NCBI RefSeq assembly: GCF_003350475.1
Contig: NZ_QQAV01000002.1
Location: 310,001 to 374,000, forward strand
DNA: 64,000 nucleotides
DNA from: Pseudacidovorax intermedius
GTDB taxonomy: Bacteria; Pseudomonadota; Gammaproteobacteria; Burkholderiales; Burkholderiaceae_C
Direction of reading: 5' to 3'
Under the pieces are notes generated by a model, which was given only the letters and a program-made list of their open reading frames with translations, was not told the origin of the DNA and did no database searches. Positions 18,616-26,516 of this stretch are shown here, piece after piece (within the stretch, counting starts at the first letter, position 1; every line of letters starts with the position of its first letter). The translations under genes and the position numbers were made by a program.

Positions 18616-19527
18616 ATGAACCCGCAAGATCTCAAGACCATCATGGGCTCCGGCCTGCTGTCCTTCCCGCTGACGGACTTCGACGCCGAGGGCAACTTCG
18701 ACAAGAAGGGCTATATCGAGCGCCTCGAATGGCTGGCCCCGTATGGCGCCAGCGCGCTGTTCGCCGCGGGCGGCACGGGCGAGTTCTTTTCGCTCACCGC
18801 CGACGAATATCCCGAGATCATCAAGACCGCGGTCGACACCTGCCGCGGCAAGGTGCCGATCATTGCCGGCGCCGGCGGCCCCACCCGCTTCGCCATCCAG
18901 TGCGCCCAGGCTGCCGAGCGGGCCGGCGCCCACGGCATCCTGCTGCTGCCGCACTACCTGACCGAAGCCGGCCAGGAAGGCCTGGCCGCCCATGTCGAGG
19001 CCGTGTGCAAGAGCGTCAAGTTCGGCGTCATCGTCTACAACCGCGGCCAGGCCAAGTTGATGCCCGAGACGCTGGCCAAGCTGGCCGAGCGCAATCCCAA
19101 CCTGATCGGCTTCAAGGACGGCATCGGCGACATCGAGCTGATGAGCTCCATCTTCCTGACCATGGGCGACCGCTTCGCCTACCTGGGCGGCCTGCCCACG
19201 GCCGAGGTCTATGCCGCCGCCTACAAGGCGCTGGGCACGCCGGTGTATTCGTCGGCCGTCTTCAACTTCATCCCCAGGACGGCGATGCAGTTCTACGAAG
19301 CCGTGCGCGACGACGACATGGCGACGCAGCATCGCCTGCTGAAGGACTTCTTCATGCCCTACCTGGCCATCCGCAACAAGGGCCAGGGCTATGCGGTGAG
19401 CATCGTCAAGGCCGGTGCCAAGATCGTCGGCCACGACGCCGGCCCGGTGCGCACGCCGCTGACCGACCTCAGGGCCGACGAATACGCTGCGCTGGAGGCA
19501 CTGATCGCCAAGCTGGGCCCGCAGTAA
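18616..19527 (+). CDS. kdgD: 5-dehydro-4-deoxyglucarate dehydratase
   Basis: Dehydrates and decarboxylates 5-keto-4-deoxyglucarate to 2-oxoglutarate semialdehyde. The 303-residue protein belongs to the DHDPS/NAL TIM-barrel family: [11 protein letters not shown] at the start, [17 protein letters not shown] (phosphate/carboxylate loop), the Tyr of [10 protein letters not shown], and the Schiff-base lysine in [14 protein letters not shown]. These are diagnostic of KdgD rather than dihydrodipicolinate synthase. AGGAAACC precedes the ATG. Central convergence point for all three aldarate dehydratases in the island. Confidence 0.95.
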   Translation: MNPQDLKTIMGSGLLSFPLTDFDAEGNFDKKGYIERLEWLAPYGASALFAAGGTGEFFSLTADEYPEIIKTAVDTCRGKVPIIAGAGGPTRFAIQCAQAAERAGAHGILLLPHYLTEAGQEGLAAHVEAVCKSVKFGVIVYNRGQAKLMPETLAKLAERNPNLIGFKDGIGDIELMSSIFLTMGDRFAYLGGLPTAEVYAAAYKALGTPVYSSAVFNFIPRTAMQFYEAVRDDDMATQHRLLKDFFMPYLAIRNKGQGYAVSIVKAGAKIVGHDAGPVRTPLTDLRADEYAALEALIAKLGPQ

Positions 19528-19589
19528 GCCAGGCGCTGCATTGCCGGCACACTCCGAGGCGGCTGGCGCCTCGCAGCTGACCGGCCATC

Positions 19590-19624
19590 GAAGCGGCCGC
19601 GCGATGAGCGCGGGCCGCTTTTCC
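19590..19624 (+). terminator. Hairpin with T-run between kdgD and gudD
   Basis: AAGCGGCC-GCGC, loop GATGA, GCGC-GGGCCGCTT followed by TTT. It has the form of an intrinsic terminator or attenuator placed inside the apparent operon, so gudD and the dehydrogenase may be expressed at a lower level or from another promoter. Confidence 0.6.
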
Positions 19625-19642
19625 CATCCCTCTGCGTCGATC

Positions 19643-20980
19643 ATGAGCCACACGCCCACCATCACCGACATCGAAGTCATCCCGGTCGCCGGCCGCGACG
19701 GCATGCTGATGAACCTCAGCGGTGCCCACGCGCCCTTCTTCACCCGCAACGTGCTGCTGGTGCACGACAGCGCCGGCCGCACCGGCGTGGGCGAAGTGCC
19801 CGGCGGCGAGGGCATCCGGCAGGCCCTCGAGGACAGCCGCCCGCAGCTCGTCGGCCAGTCCATCGGCCAGCGCCTGCAACTGCTGCAGCATGTGCAACAG
19901 GCGCTGGCCGGCCGCGACCCGGGCGGCCGCGGCCTGCAGACCTTCGACCTGCGCATCGGCGTGCATGCGGTTACGGCCATCGAGTCGGCGCTGCTCGACC
20001 TGCTCGGCCAGCACCTGGGCGTGCCCGTGGCGGCCCTGCTGGGCGAAGGCCAGCAGCGCGAGCGGGTGGAGATGCTGGGTTACCTCTTCTTCGTCGGCCC
20101 TTCCGACAAGACCGATCTGCCCTACGTGAAGCCCGGCGAGGACACCAGCGCCAGCGACGACTGGGCCCAGGTGCGCCACATGACCGCCATGACGCCCGAG
20201 GCCACCGTGCGCCAGGCCGAGGCTGCGCACGCGCGCTACGGCTTCAACGACTTCAAGCTCAAGGGCGGCGTGCTGGCCGGCGAGCAGGAAATCGAGGCCG
20301 TCACGGCACTGGCCAAGCGCTTTCCCGAGGCCCGCGTCACGCTCGATCCCAACGGCGGCTGGCTGCTCAAGGACGCCATCCGCCTGATGCGCGACATGCG
20401 CGGCGTGCTGGCCTATGCCGAAGATCCGTGCGGCGCCGAAGGCGGCTTCAGCGGCCGCGAGGTGATGGCCGAGTTCCGCCGCGCCACCGGCCTTCCCACC
20501 GCCACCAACATGATCGCCACCGACTGGCGGCAGATGGTGCATGCGCTGTCGCTGCAGTCGGTGGACATTCCGCTGGCCGACCCGCATTTCTGGACCATGG
20601 CCGGCAGCGTGCGCGTGGGCCAGACCTGCCGCGACTGGGGCCTGACCTGGGGCTCGCATTCCAACAACCACTTCGACATCTCGCTGGCCATGTTCACGCA
20701 TGTGGCGGCAGCTGTGCCCGGCAAGGTCACGGCCATCGACACGCACTGGATCTGGCAGGACGGTCAATTCCTCACGCAGAACCCGTTGCAGATCCGTGGC
20801 GGCTTCGTCGAGGTGCCCACGGTCCCGGGCCTGGGCGTCACCGTGGACCGGGCCGCGCTGCAGCGTGCCAACGCGCTGTATCAGCAGCATGGCCTGGGCG
20901 CGCGCGACGACGCGATCGCCATGCAGTACCTGATCCCCGGCTGGAAGTTCGACAACAAGCGCCCGGCCATGGTGCGCTGA
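19643..20980 (+). CDS. gudD: Glucarate dehydratase
   Basis: Enolase-superfamily enzyme converting D-glucarate (and L-idarate) to 5-keto-4-deoxyglucarate. The 445-residue length matches E. coli GudD (446). Visible active-site blocks: [12 protein letters not shown] (Lys-x-Lys), [11 protein letters not shown] (Asp), AYAEDPCG (Glu), ATNMIATDW (Asn/Asp) and [21 protein letters not shown] (catalytic His-Asp). [20 protein letters not shown] at 19643 is the conserved N-terminus; upstream in-frame ATGs lie within the hairpin. It is followed by the semialdehyde dehydrogenase after 31 bp. Confidence 0.97.
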   Translation: MSHTPTITDIEVIPVAGRDGMLMNLSGAHAPFFTRNVLLVHDSAGRTGVGEVPGGEGIRQALEDSRPQLVGQSIGQRLQLLQHVQQALAGRDPGGRGLQTFDLRIGVHAVTAIESALLDLLGQHLGVPVAALLGEGQQRERVEMLGYLFFVGPSDKTDLPYVKPGEDTSASDDWAQVRHMTAMTPEATVRQAEAAHARYGFNDFKLKGGVLAGEQEIEAVTALAKRFPEARVTLDPNGGWLLKDAIRLMRDMRGVLAYAEDPCGAEGGFSGREVMAEFRRATGLPTATNMIATDWRQMVHALSLQSVDIPLADPHFWTMAGSVRVGQTCRDWGLTWGSHSNNHFDISLAMFTHVAAAVPGKVTAIDTHWIWQDGQFLTQNPLQIRGGFVEVPTVPGLGVTVDRAALQRANALYQQHGLGARDDAIAMQYLIPGWKFDNKRPAMVR

Positions 20981-21011
20981 GCCAACCCGTCATTCGACAA
21001 GGAGCATCCCC

Positions 21012-22448
21012 ATGAGCGAATTCAACAACCTCATCAACGGTGAATGGCTGGCCGGTGCCAGCTACAGCCCCAACCTCAACCCCAGCAACCTGGCGGACGT
21101 GATCGGCCAGTACACGCAGGGCGATGCCTCGCACGTCGATGCCGCCGTGGCGGCCGCGACCGCAGCCTTCCCGGCCTGGTCCACGGGCTCGGTGCAGGCG
21201 CGCAGCGATGCGCTGGACAAGATCGGCACCGAGATCCTGGCCCGCAAGGAAGAGCTTGGCGCGTTGCTGGCGCGCGAAGAGGGCAAGACCCGCGCCGAAG
21301 GCATCGGCGAGGTCACCCGCGCCGGCCAGATCTTCAAGTTCTTCGCCGGCGAGTGCCTGCGCCTGTCGGGCGAGACCGTGCCTTCGGTGCGCCCCGGCAT
21401 CGGCGTGGAGATCACGCGCGAGCCGGTGGGCGTGGTGGGCCTGATCACGCCGTGGAACTTCCCCATCGCCATTCCGGCGTGGAAGATCGCGCCGGCCCTG
21501 GCCTTCGGCAACTGCGTGGTGCTCAAGCCGGCCGACCTGGTGCCGGGCAGCAGCTGGGCACTGGCCGAGATCATCCATCGCTCGGGCATTCCGGCCGGCG
21601 TGTTCAACCTGGTGATGGGCCGTGGCAGCGTCATCGGCAATGCGCTGGTGCAGCATCCCGGCATCCACGCGATCAGCTTCACCGGCTCGGTGGGCGTGGG
21701 CCGCGGCATCGCGCTGGAATGCGCCAAGAGCGGAAAGAAGGTGCAGCTGGAGATGGGCGGCAAGAACCCGCAGGTGGTGCTGGACGATGCCAACCTGGAC
21801 CAGGCCGTCGAGCTGTGCGTGCAGAGCGCCTTCTATTCCACCGGCCAGCGCTGCACCGCGTCGAGCCGGCTGATCGTGACCGAGGGCATCTACCCGCGCT
21901 TCATCGAGGCCATGAAGGCCCGCATGGCGAAGATCAAGGTGGGCGATGCGCTGGCGCAGGGCACCGACATCGGCCCCGTCTCCAGCCAGTCGCAGCTGGA
22001 GCAGGACCTGGGCTATGTCGAGATCGGCAAGGCCGAGGGCGCCATGCTGGCGGTGGGCGGCGAGCGGCTCGCCCTCGGCACCGAAGGCTTCTACATGGCG
22101 CCGGCGCTGTTCAGCGACAGCGGCAAGACCATGCGCATCAACCGCGAGGAGATCTTCGGCCCCGTGGCCAGCGTGATCCGCGTGAAGGACTACGACGAGG
22201 CGCTGGCCACCGCCAACGACACCGAGTTCGGCCTGTCGGCCGGGATCGCCACCACCAGCCTGAAGTACGCCACGCACTTCAAGCGCCACAGCCAGGCCGG
22301 CATGGTGATGGTCAACCTGCCCACCGCGGGCGTGGACTACCACGTGCCCTTCGGCGGGCGCAAGGGCAGCAGCTACGGGCCGCGTGAGCAGGGGCGCTAT
22401 GCGCAGGAGTTCTTCACCATCGTGAAGACGGCGTACACGCTGGCTTGA
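21012..22448 (+). CDS. 2,5-dioxovalerate (2-oxoglutarate semialdehyde) dehydrogenase
   Basis: NAD(P)-dependent aldehyde dehydrogenase of 478 residues. Motifs: TPWNFPIAIPAWKIAPALAFGN (cofactor pocket), FTGSVGVGR, the general base Glu in VQLEMGGKNPQVV, and the catalytic Cys in STGQRCTASSRLI; the EEIFGPVASV block is near the end. Context after kdgD and gudD identifies the substrate as 2-oxoglutarate semialdehyde, the product of KdgD, giving 2-oxoglutarate for the TCA cycle. The aldehyde is inferred from context, since this family is promiscuous. AAGGAG precedes the ATG. Confidence 0.92.
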   Translation: MSEFNNLINGEWLAGASYSPNLNPSNLADVIGQYTQGDASHVDAAVAAATAAFPAWSTGSVQARSDALDKIGTEILARKEELGALLAREEGKTRAEGIGEVTRAGQIFKFFAGECLRLSGETVPSVRPGIGVEITREPVGVVGLITPWNFPIAIPAWKIAPALAFGNCVVLKPADLVPGSSWALAEIIHRSGIPAGVFNLVMGRGSVIGNALVQHPGIHAISFTGSVGVGRGIALECAKSGKKVQLEMGGKNPQVVLDDANLDQAVELCVQSAFYSTGQRCTASSRLIVTEGIYPRFIEAMKARMAKIKVGDALAQGTDIGPVSSQSQLEQDLGYVEIGKAEGAMLAVGGERLALGTEGFYMAPALFSDSGKTMRINREEIFGPVASVIRVKDYDEALATANDTEFGLSAGIATTSLKYATHFKRHSQAGMVMVNLPTAGVDYHVPFGGRKGSSYGPREQGRYAQEFFTIVKTAYTLA

Positions 22449-22457
22449 AAATAAAAA

Positions 22458-22585
22458 GCACCCCCCATGCCGCTTCGCGGCTCCCCCCTCTCTGGCGCCT
22501 TCGGCTTGGAGGGGGGCGCACCCAGAGGCCTGGCGAAGCCAGTTCCTCGGGTGCCCGCGCGTGGCCTGCTCCGCGGCCATTTGAT
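22458..22585 (+). repeat. Dispersed intergenic repeat, copy A
   Basis: A GC-rich element whose core (22511-22579) contains GGGGGCGCACCC, an imperfect dyad TGGCGAAGCCA and the end block GGCCTGCTCCGCGGCC. The same ordered blocks occur at 46585 (reverse), 52185 (truncated) and 53172. The remaining bases to the MFS stop codon hold nothing recognisable. Confidence 0.75.
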
Positions 22586-22707
22586 CATTGGCGTCGCGCC
22601 AGTTTTATGCGGCGTGGGTGGCACGCAGCGCCGCGGAAAACTGACATGACGTGCTCGGCCTTGCGGCCGGCAGGTGGCTTCATCGCCGTCTGCCGGCCGT
22701 TGTCGTT

Positions 22708-23916
22708 TCAATGGGACGTCAGGGCGGGCCGGCGCGTTGCGATCCACAGCCCCAGCGCAATGGCCAGTCCCAGCGCTGCCGCGACGGTGCCGACGAGGAA
22801 CACGCCGCGGTAGCCCGCCCAGTCGGCCAGCAGCCCGGCCAGCGGCCCGGTCAGGCCATAGGCCAAGTCCTGGAAGGCCGAGAAGGCGCCCATGGCCGTG
22901 CCGCGCAGCGGCGGGGCCACGCGGTGCACCACGTCGCGGCCCATGGCCGGGAACACCATCGAGCAGCCCAGGCCGGTCATGAAGGCACCCGCCAGCGCCG
23001 CATTGGGCGTGGTTGCGCTCCACAGCAGCGCCTGGCCCAGCGCCTCCACCGCCAGTGAGGCGGCAGCCACCGGCAGCCCGCCGATGCGGTCGGGCAGGCC
23101 GCCGAACAGCAGCCGCACCAGCACGAAGCCGGCGCCGAAGGCCGTGAGGCCCAGGCCCGCATGCGCCCAGCCTTGGGCCCGGAAATGCAGCGCGAAGAAG
23201 GCGCCGATGGCCGCGAAGCCGATGCCCTGCAGGCACACGATGGCGCCCTGCGGCGCGATGCGGCCGACCACGCGCCAGATCGAAGGTCGTTGGGCGGCCG
23301 CCATCACGGGCATGCCGTCGAGCCGTGCCACGGCCAGCAGCGCCAGCGCCGGCAAGCCGGTGGCCACAGCCATCGCACCGGCCAGACCCAGTCGGTCGTA
23401 CAGCGCGATGCCCAGCGGCCCTCCGACGGCCAGCGCGCCGTAGATGGCGGCGCCGATCCACGCCAGCACCTGGCCCGAGCGGGCCGGCCCCACCAGTCCG
23501 ATGCACCAGGTGATGGTGCCCACGGCCACCAGGCTTTCGCCCACGCCGAGGAGCAGGCGCCCGATCAGCAGCACCTCGTACGCCGCGATGGCGCGCAGGC
23601 CCGGCAGGCCGGCCGCCAGGCAGACCACCGCGCCGGCGATGTAGCAGAACAGGCCGCGCACCGTCGCCACCTTGGCACCCTGCCGGTCGGTGAGCGTGCC
23701 GGCGAAGCCGCGGCTGAGGATGGTGGCCAGGAAGGCGATGCCCACCGCCAGCCCGGCCCAGGCATTGCCCAGGCCCAGCGTGCCTGCCACGAAGAGCGGC
23801 ACCGTCGGCAGCGTCATGCCCACGCACAGGCAGGCCACGAAGAGCACGCCGACCAGCCACCAGAAGGGCAGCGGCATCGGCGCGGAAGAAGTCGTTGGAG
23901 AAGGTCTTGAAGTCAT
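22708..23916 (-). CDS. MFS transporter
   Basis: A 402-residue inner-membrane protein with about twelve predicted helices and the MFS loop motif (GTLTDRQGAKVATVRG between helices 2 and 3; GGLPDRIGG in the second half). It resembles sugar/drug efflux MFS proteins of the YfcJ/arabinose-exporter group; the substrate is unknown. It is divergent from a TetR-type gene, and the two putative start codons are 56 bp apart with a dyad between, the classic arrangement of a TetR-controlled efflux pump. Start MTSRPSPTTSSAPMPLPFWW at 23916; an ATG at 23877 is also possible. Confidence 0.85.
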   Translation of the reverse strand: MTSRPSPTTSSAPMPLPFWWLVGVLFVACLCVGMTLPTVPLFVAGTLGLGNAWAGLAVGIAFLATILSRGFAGTLTDRQGAKVATVRGLFCYIAGAVVCLAAGLPGLRAIAAYEVLLIGRLLLGVGESLVAVGTITWCIGLVGPARSGQVLAWIGAAIYGALAVGGPLGIALYDRLGLAGAMAVATGLPALALLAVARLDGMPVMAAAQRPSIWRVVGRIAPQGAIVCLQGIGFAAIGAFFALHFRAQGWAHAGLGLTAFGAGFVLVRLLFGGLPDRIGGLPVAAASLAVEALGQALLWSATTPNAALAGAFMTGLGCSMVFPAMGRDVVHRVAPPLRGTAMGAFSAFQDLAYGLTGPLAGLLADWAGYRGVFLVGTVAAALGLAIALGLWIATRRPALTSH

Positions 23917-23929
23917 GCGCCGATAATGC

Positions 23930-23941
23930 GACGAGTTCGTC
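23930..23941. promoter_or_regulatory. Possible TetR operator
   Basis: GACGA-GT-TCGTC is a short perfect dyad in the 56-bp gap between the divergent MFS and TetR-type genes. The position is right for a shared operator; its short length leaves chance occurrence possible. Confidence 0.4.
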
Positions 23942-23972
23942 AGGTTTTCCATTCGCATTCGCAGCCCCCGCC

Positions 23973-24656
23973 ATGAGCCCACGTCGCAGCGCACCTCTGT
24001 CCTCGAGAAAGGAGCCCCAGCAGGCCCGCTCCGCCAACCTCGTGGCGGCGGTGCTCGAAGCGGCTGTTCAGGTTCTGGCCCAGGAAGGCGCGCAGCGCTT
24101 CACCACGGCCCGTGTGGCGGAGAAGGCGGGTGTCAGCGTCGGTTCGCTCTACCAGTACTTTCCCAACAAGGCGGCGATCCTGTTCCGGCTTCAGAGCGAC
24201 GAATGGCAGCGCACCACCACGCTGATGCGCGGCATCCTGGAGGACGAGGCCTTGCCCCCGCTCGCGCGGCTGCGGCGGCTGGTGCAGGCTTTCATCCGCT
24301 CCGAATGCGAGGAGGCCGAGGTGCGCACCGCGCTGGCCGATGCCGCCCCGATGTACCGCGATGCGCCTGAGGCCGGCGAAGCACGGGCGACCAGCGCGCG
24401 GGCCTTCCGCGTCTTCCTCAAAACGGTGCTGCCCGAGGCCGCCGGCCCCACGCGCAGCCGCGCCGGCGACCTGATCCTGGACACGCTGAGCGGCGTGGGC
24501 AAGGCCTTCTCCGACAAGCCCCGCAAGCCGGCCGAGATCGAGGCTTATGCGGCGGCCATGGCCGACATGTTCTGCGCTTATCTTGTGGGCCTGGGCGCGT
24601 TGCCCGAGCCTGCACCGCCGGCCCGCCGCCTGCGCGTTGCGCGAAAGCGTGGATGA
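23973..24656 (+). CDS. TetR-family transcriptional regulator
   Basis: A 227-residue regulator. The N-terminal helix-turn-helix is typical: AVLEAAVQVLAQEGAQRFTTARVAEKAGVSVGSLYQYFPNKAAILF, and the remaining helical domain would bind a ligand and dimerise. Divergent from the MFS transporter, which it probably represses, and its end is close to or overlapping the AraC-type gene that follows. ATG 23973 (MSPRRSAPLSS) is chosen because the longer frame runs into the MFS coding region. Confidence 0.9.
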   Translation: MSPRRSAPLSSRKEPQQARSANLVAAVLEAAVQVLAQEGAQRFTTARVAEKAGVSVGSLYQYFPNKAAILFRLQSDEWQRTTTLMRGILEDEALPPLARLRRLVQAFIRSECEEAEVRTALADAAPMYRDAPEAGEARATSARAFRVFLKTVLPEAAGPTRSRAGDLILDTLSGVGKAFSDKPRKPAEIEAYAAAMADMFCAYLVGLGALPEPAPPARRLRVARKRG

Positions 24657-24679
24657 TGTCGGGCCACTGCGGAGATCCC

Positions 24680-25585
24680 ATGCACCTCACCCCTTCGCCT
24701 TCGACGATGGCGCCGCGCGATGCGCTCGGCTGCACCGCCAGCACGCTGGTGCACGATGACGAGCTCGACGCGGGTGGCGTCCGTGTCTATCGCAAGGCCG
24801 TGACGATGACCGAGCTGGGGCCGGTGGAGACTGCGCCCTCGGACAGGGGCCTGCTGCTGGGCATTTCGCTCGCCCCGGGGCATCGCCGGCGCATCGTGCA
24901 CGCGCGGCACGCCAGCACGCACGACTTCGGCTGCGGCGCGATCTATCTGCGCGACTTCGGCGAGCGTTACCGCGCCGACATGAAGACGGGTTTCGACTTC
25001 CTGCTGGTGGAGTTTCCGCAGGCCGTGCTGCGCCAGACCACGGAGCGGCCCCTGGCTCTGGGCGAACTGCTGGCGGCCTCGCCGGTGGGCGCCCATGACG
25101 CGGTGCTGCACCATCTGGCGCTGGCGCTGCTGCCCGCGCTCGGTCGGCCGCAGCCGGGATGCGGCCTGTTCGTCGAGCAGGTCACGGCGGCGATGGCCGC
25201 CCAGCTCCTCTTGCGCGCGGGCGCCTCGCAGCCGGCCGGCACGCGTGCGCGCCGCCGGCTGTCACCCCGTCAGGAAGCGCGCGCCAAGGAGATGCTGTCG
25301 ATGCGCGTGGATGGGGACCAGAGCGCCCAGGCCGTGGCCGAGGCCTGTGGCCTGTCGCGCAGCTATTTCATCGAGGCCTTCCGCGAGACGACTGGCCAGA
25401 CGCCCTACCAGTGGGTGCAGGCGCAGCGCCTGGCACGTGCCCAGGCACTGCTCGCGCAGCCCGGGCTGTCGCTGGCGGCCATCGCGCTGGCCTGTGGCTT
25501 TGCGGACCAGAGCCACTTCACCCGCGTCTTCACCCGGCACATGGGCATGCCGCCGGGAACCTGGCGGCGCAGTGCCGGCCACTGA
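24680..25585 (+). CDS. AraC-family transcriptional regulator
   Basis: A 301-residue protein whose last ~100 residues form a double helix-turn-helix: QSAQAVAEACGLSRSYFIEAFRETTGQTPYQWVQAQRL and LSLAAIALACGFADQSHFTRVFTRHMGMPPGTWRR, the AraC/XylS signature. The N-terminal ~190 residues have no recognisable cupin motif; the effector is unknown. GGAG lies five nt before the ATG at 24680; an ATGATG overlapping the TetR stop at 24653 is the alternative. It is convergent with the alpha/beta hydrolase gene. Confidence 0.88.
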   Translation: MHLTPSPSTMAPRDALGCTASTLVHDDELDAGGVRVYRKAVTMTELGPVETAPSDRGLLLGISLAPGHRRRIVHARHASTHDFGCGAIYLRDFGERYRADMKTGFDFLLVEFPQAVLRQTTERPLALGELLAASPVGAHDAVLHHLALALLPALGRPQPGCGLFVEQVTAAMAAQLLLRAGASQPAGTRARRRLSPRQEARAKEMLSMRVDGDQSAQAVAEACGLSRSYFIEAFRETTGQTPYQWVQAQRLARAQALLAQPGLSLAAIALACGFADQSHFTRVFTRHMGMPPGTWRRSAGH

Positions 25586-25621
25586 GGACCAACGCCGGCA
25601 CCGACCCCGACGGCCGCCGCG

Positions 25622-25649
25622 CGATCAGCCCTCGATCAGCCCTCGATCA
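25622..25649. repeat. Short tandem repeat over a stop codon
   Basis: GATCAGCCCTC is present in about two and a half tandem copies, spanning the final codons and stop of the hydrolase gene. It looks like a recent slippage duplication and adds no coding sequence. Confidence 0.6.
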
Positions 25650-26460
25650 GCGCCAGCAGGTCGGCGTTGACCTGGTCCTTGTGCGTGGTGCAGGTGGCGT
25701 GGGGCGCACCGGGGTAGACCTTGAGCGTGGCGCCCTTGATCATCTGCGCGGCGAGCTTGCCCGTGCCCTCGATGGGCACGACCTGGTCGTTGTCGCCATG
25801 GATGACCAGCGTGGGCACGTCGATCTTCGCCATGTCGGCGCGGAAGTCTGTGCCGGAGAAGGCCGTCACACAGTCCAGCGTGCCCTTGATCGAGGCCTGC
25901 AGCGCAATCTGCAGCGTCTGCTTGAAGATGCCCTGCGACACCGGCGTGGCCCCCGGCCGGTTGGTGCCGTAGAAAATGGCGCTGAAGTCGTCCAGGAACT
26001 GCGGCCGGTCGGCCATCAGCCCGGCGCGCAGGCCTTCGAACATGGCGGCCTCGGGCCCCTCCGGATGGTCCGCCGTCTTGACGAACAGCGGCGTCACCGC
26101 ACTGACCAGTGCCAGCCGGGCCACACGGCCGCTGCCATGGCGGGCGATGTAGCGCGTCACGTCGCCCCCGCCCATCGAGAAGCCCACCAGCACCACGTCC
26201 TTCAGGTCCAGGGCCTCGATCAGCTCCGAGATGTCGTCGGCGAAGGTGTCGTAGTCGTAGCCGGTCCAGGGCTGCCCGGAGCGGCCGAAGCCGCGGCGGT
26301 CGAAGGCGACGGTGCGGTAGCCGCGCTCGGCGAAGAACATCATCTGGGCGTCCCACATGTCGGCGCTCAGGGGCCAGCCGTGGCTGAACAGGATGGGCTG
26401 GCCGCTGCCCCAGTCCTTGTAGTAGAGGTCGGTTCCGTCGCGCAGGGTGAGGAAGCTCAT
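25636..26460 (-). CDS. Alpha/beta hydrolase (non-haem chloroperoxidase/arylesterase type)
   Basis: A 274-residue alpha/beta hydrolase, the standard length of cofactor-free haloperoxidases. Catalytic triad visible: Ser95 in GFSMGGGD, Asp in IHGDNDQVVP and His in YPGAPHATCTTH; oxyanion loop LFSHGWPLSADMW. These enzymes hydrolyse esters or lactones and can perhydrolyse acids; the natural substrate is unknown. TGGAGA precedes the ATG. It is the last gene of the operon that begins with the isochorismatase-like gene, 56 bp after the MFS gene. The stop codon lies within a short tandem repeat (25622-25649). Confidence 0.9.
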   Translation of the reverse strand: MSFLTLRDGTDLYYKDWGSGQPILFSHGWPLSADMWDAQMMFFAERGYRTVAFDRRGFGRSGQPWTGYDYDTFADDISELIEALDLKDVVLVGFSMGGGDVTRYIARHGSGRVARLALVSAVTPLFVKTADHPEGPEAAMFEGLRAGLMADRPQFLDDFSAIFYGTNRPGATPVSQGIFKQTLQIALQASIKGTLDCVTAFSGTDFRADMAKIDVPTLVIHGDNDQVVPIEGTGKLAAQMIKGATLKVYPGAPHATCTTHKDQVNADLLALIEG

Positions 26461-26516
26461 GCAAATCTCCAGGGGTTGAAGAAGACAGGGAGGGGAGAGG
26501 AAAGTGGCTCTGGTGT

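Noticed and set aside
17620-19980. 786-codon minus-strand frame opposite the Bug receptor, kdgD and part of gudD
   Set aside because: Spans three well-supported plus-strand genes; composition is that of an antisense shadow.
22458-22585. Insertion-sequence remnant
   Set aside because: No transposase fragment and no target duplication visible; the other copies are equally short, so it is treated as an intergenic repeat.
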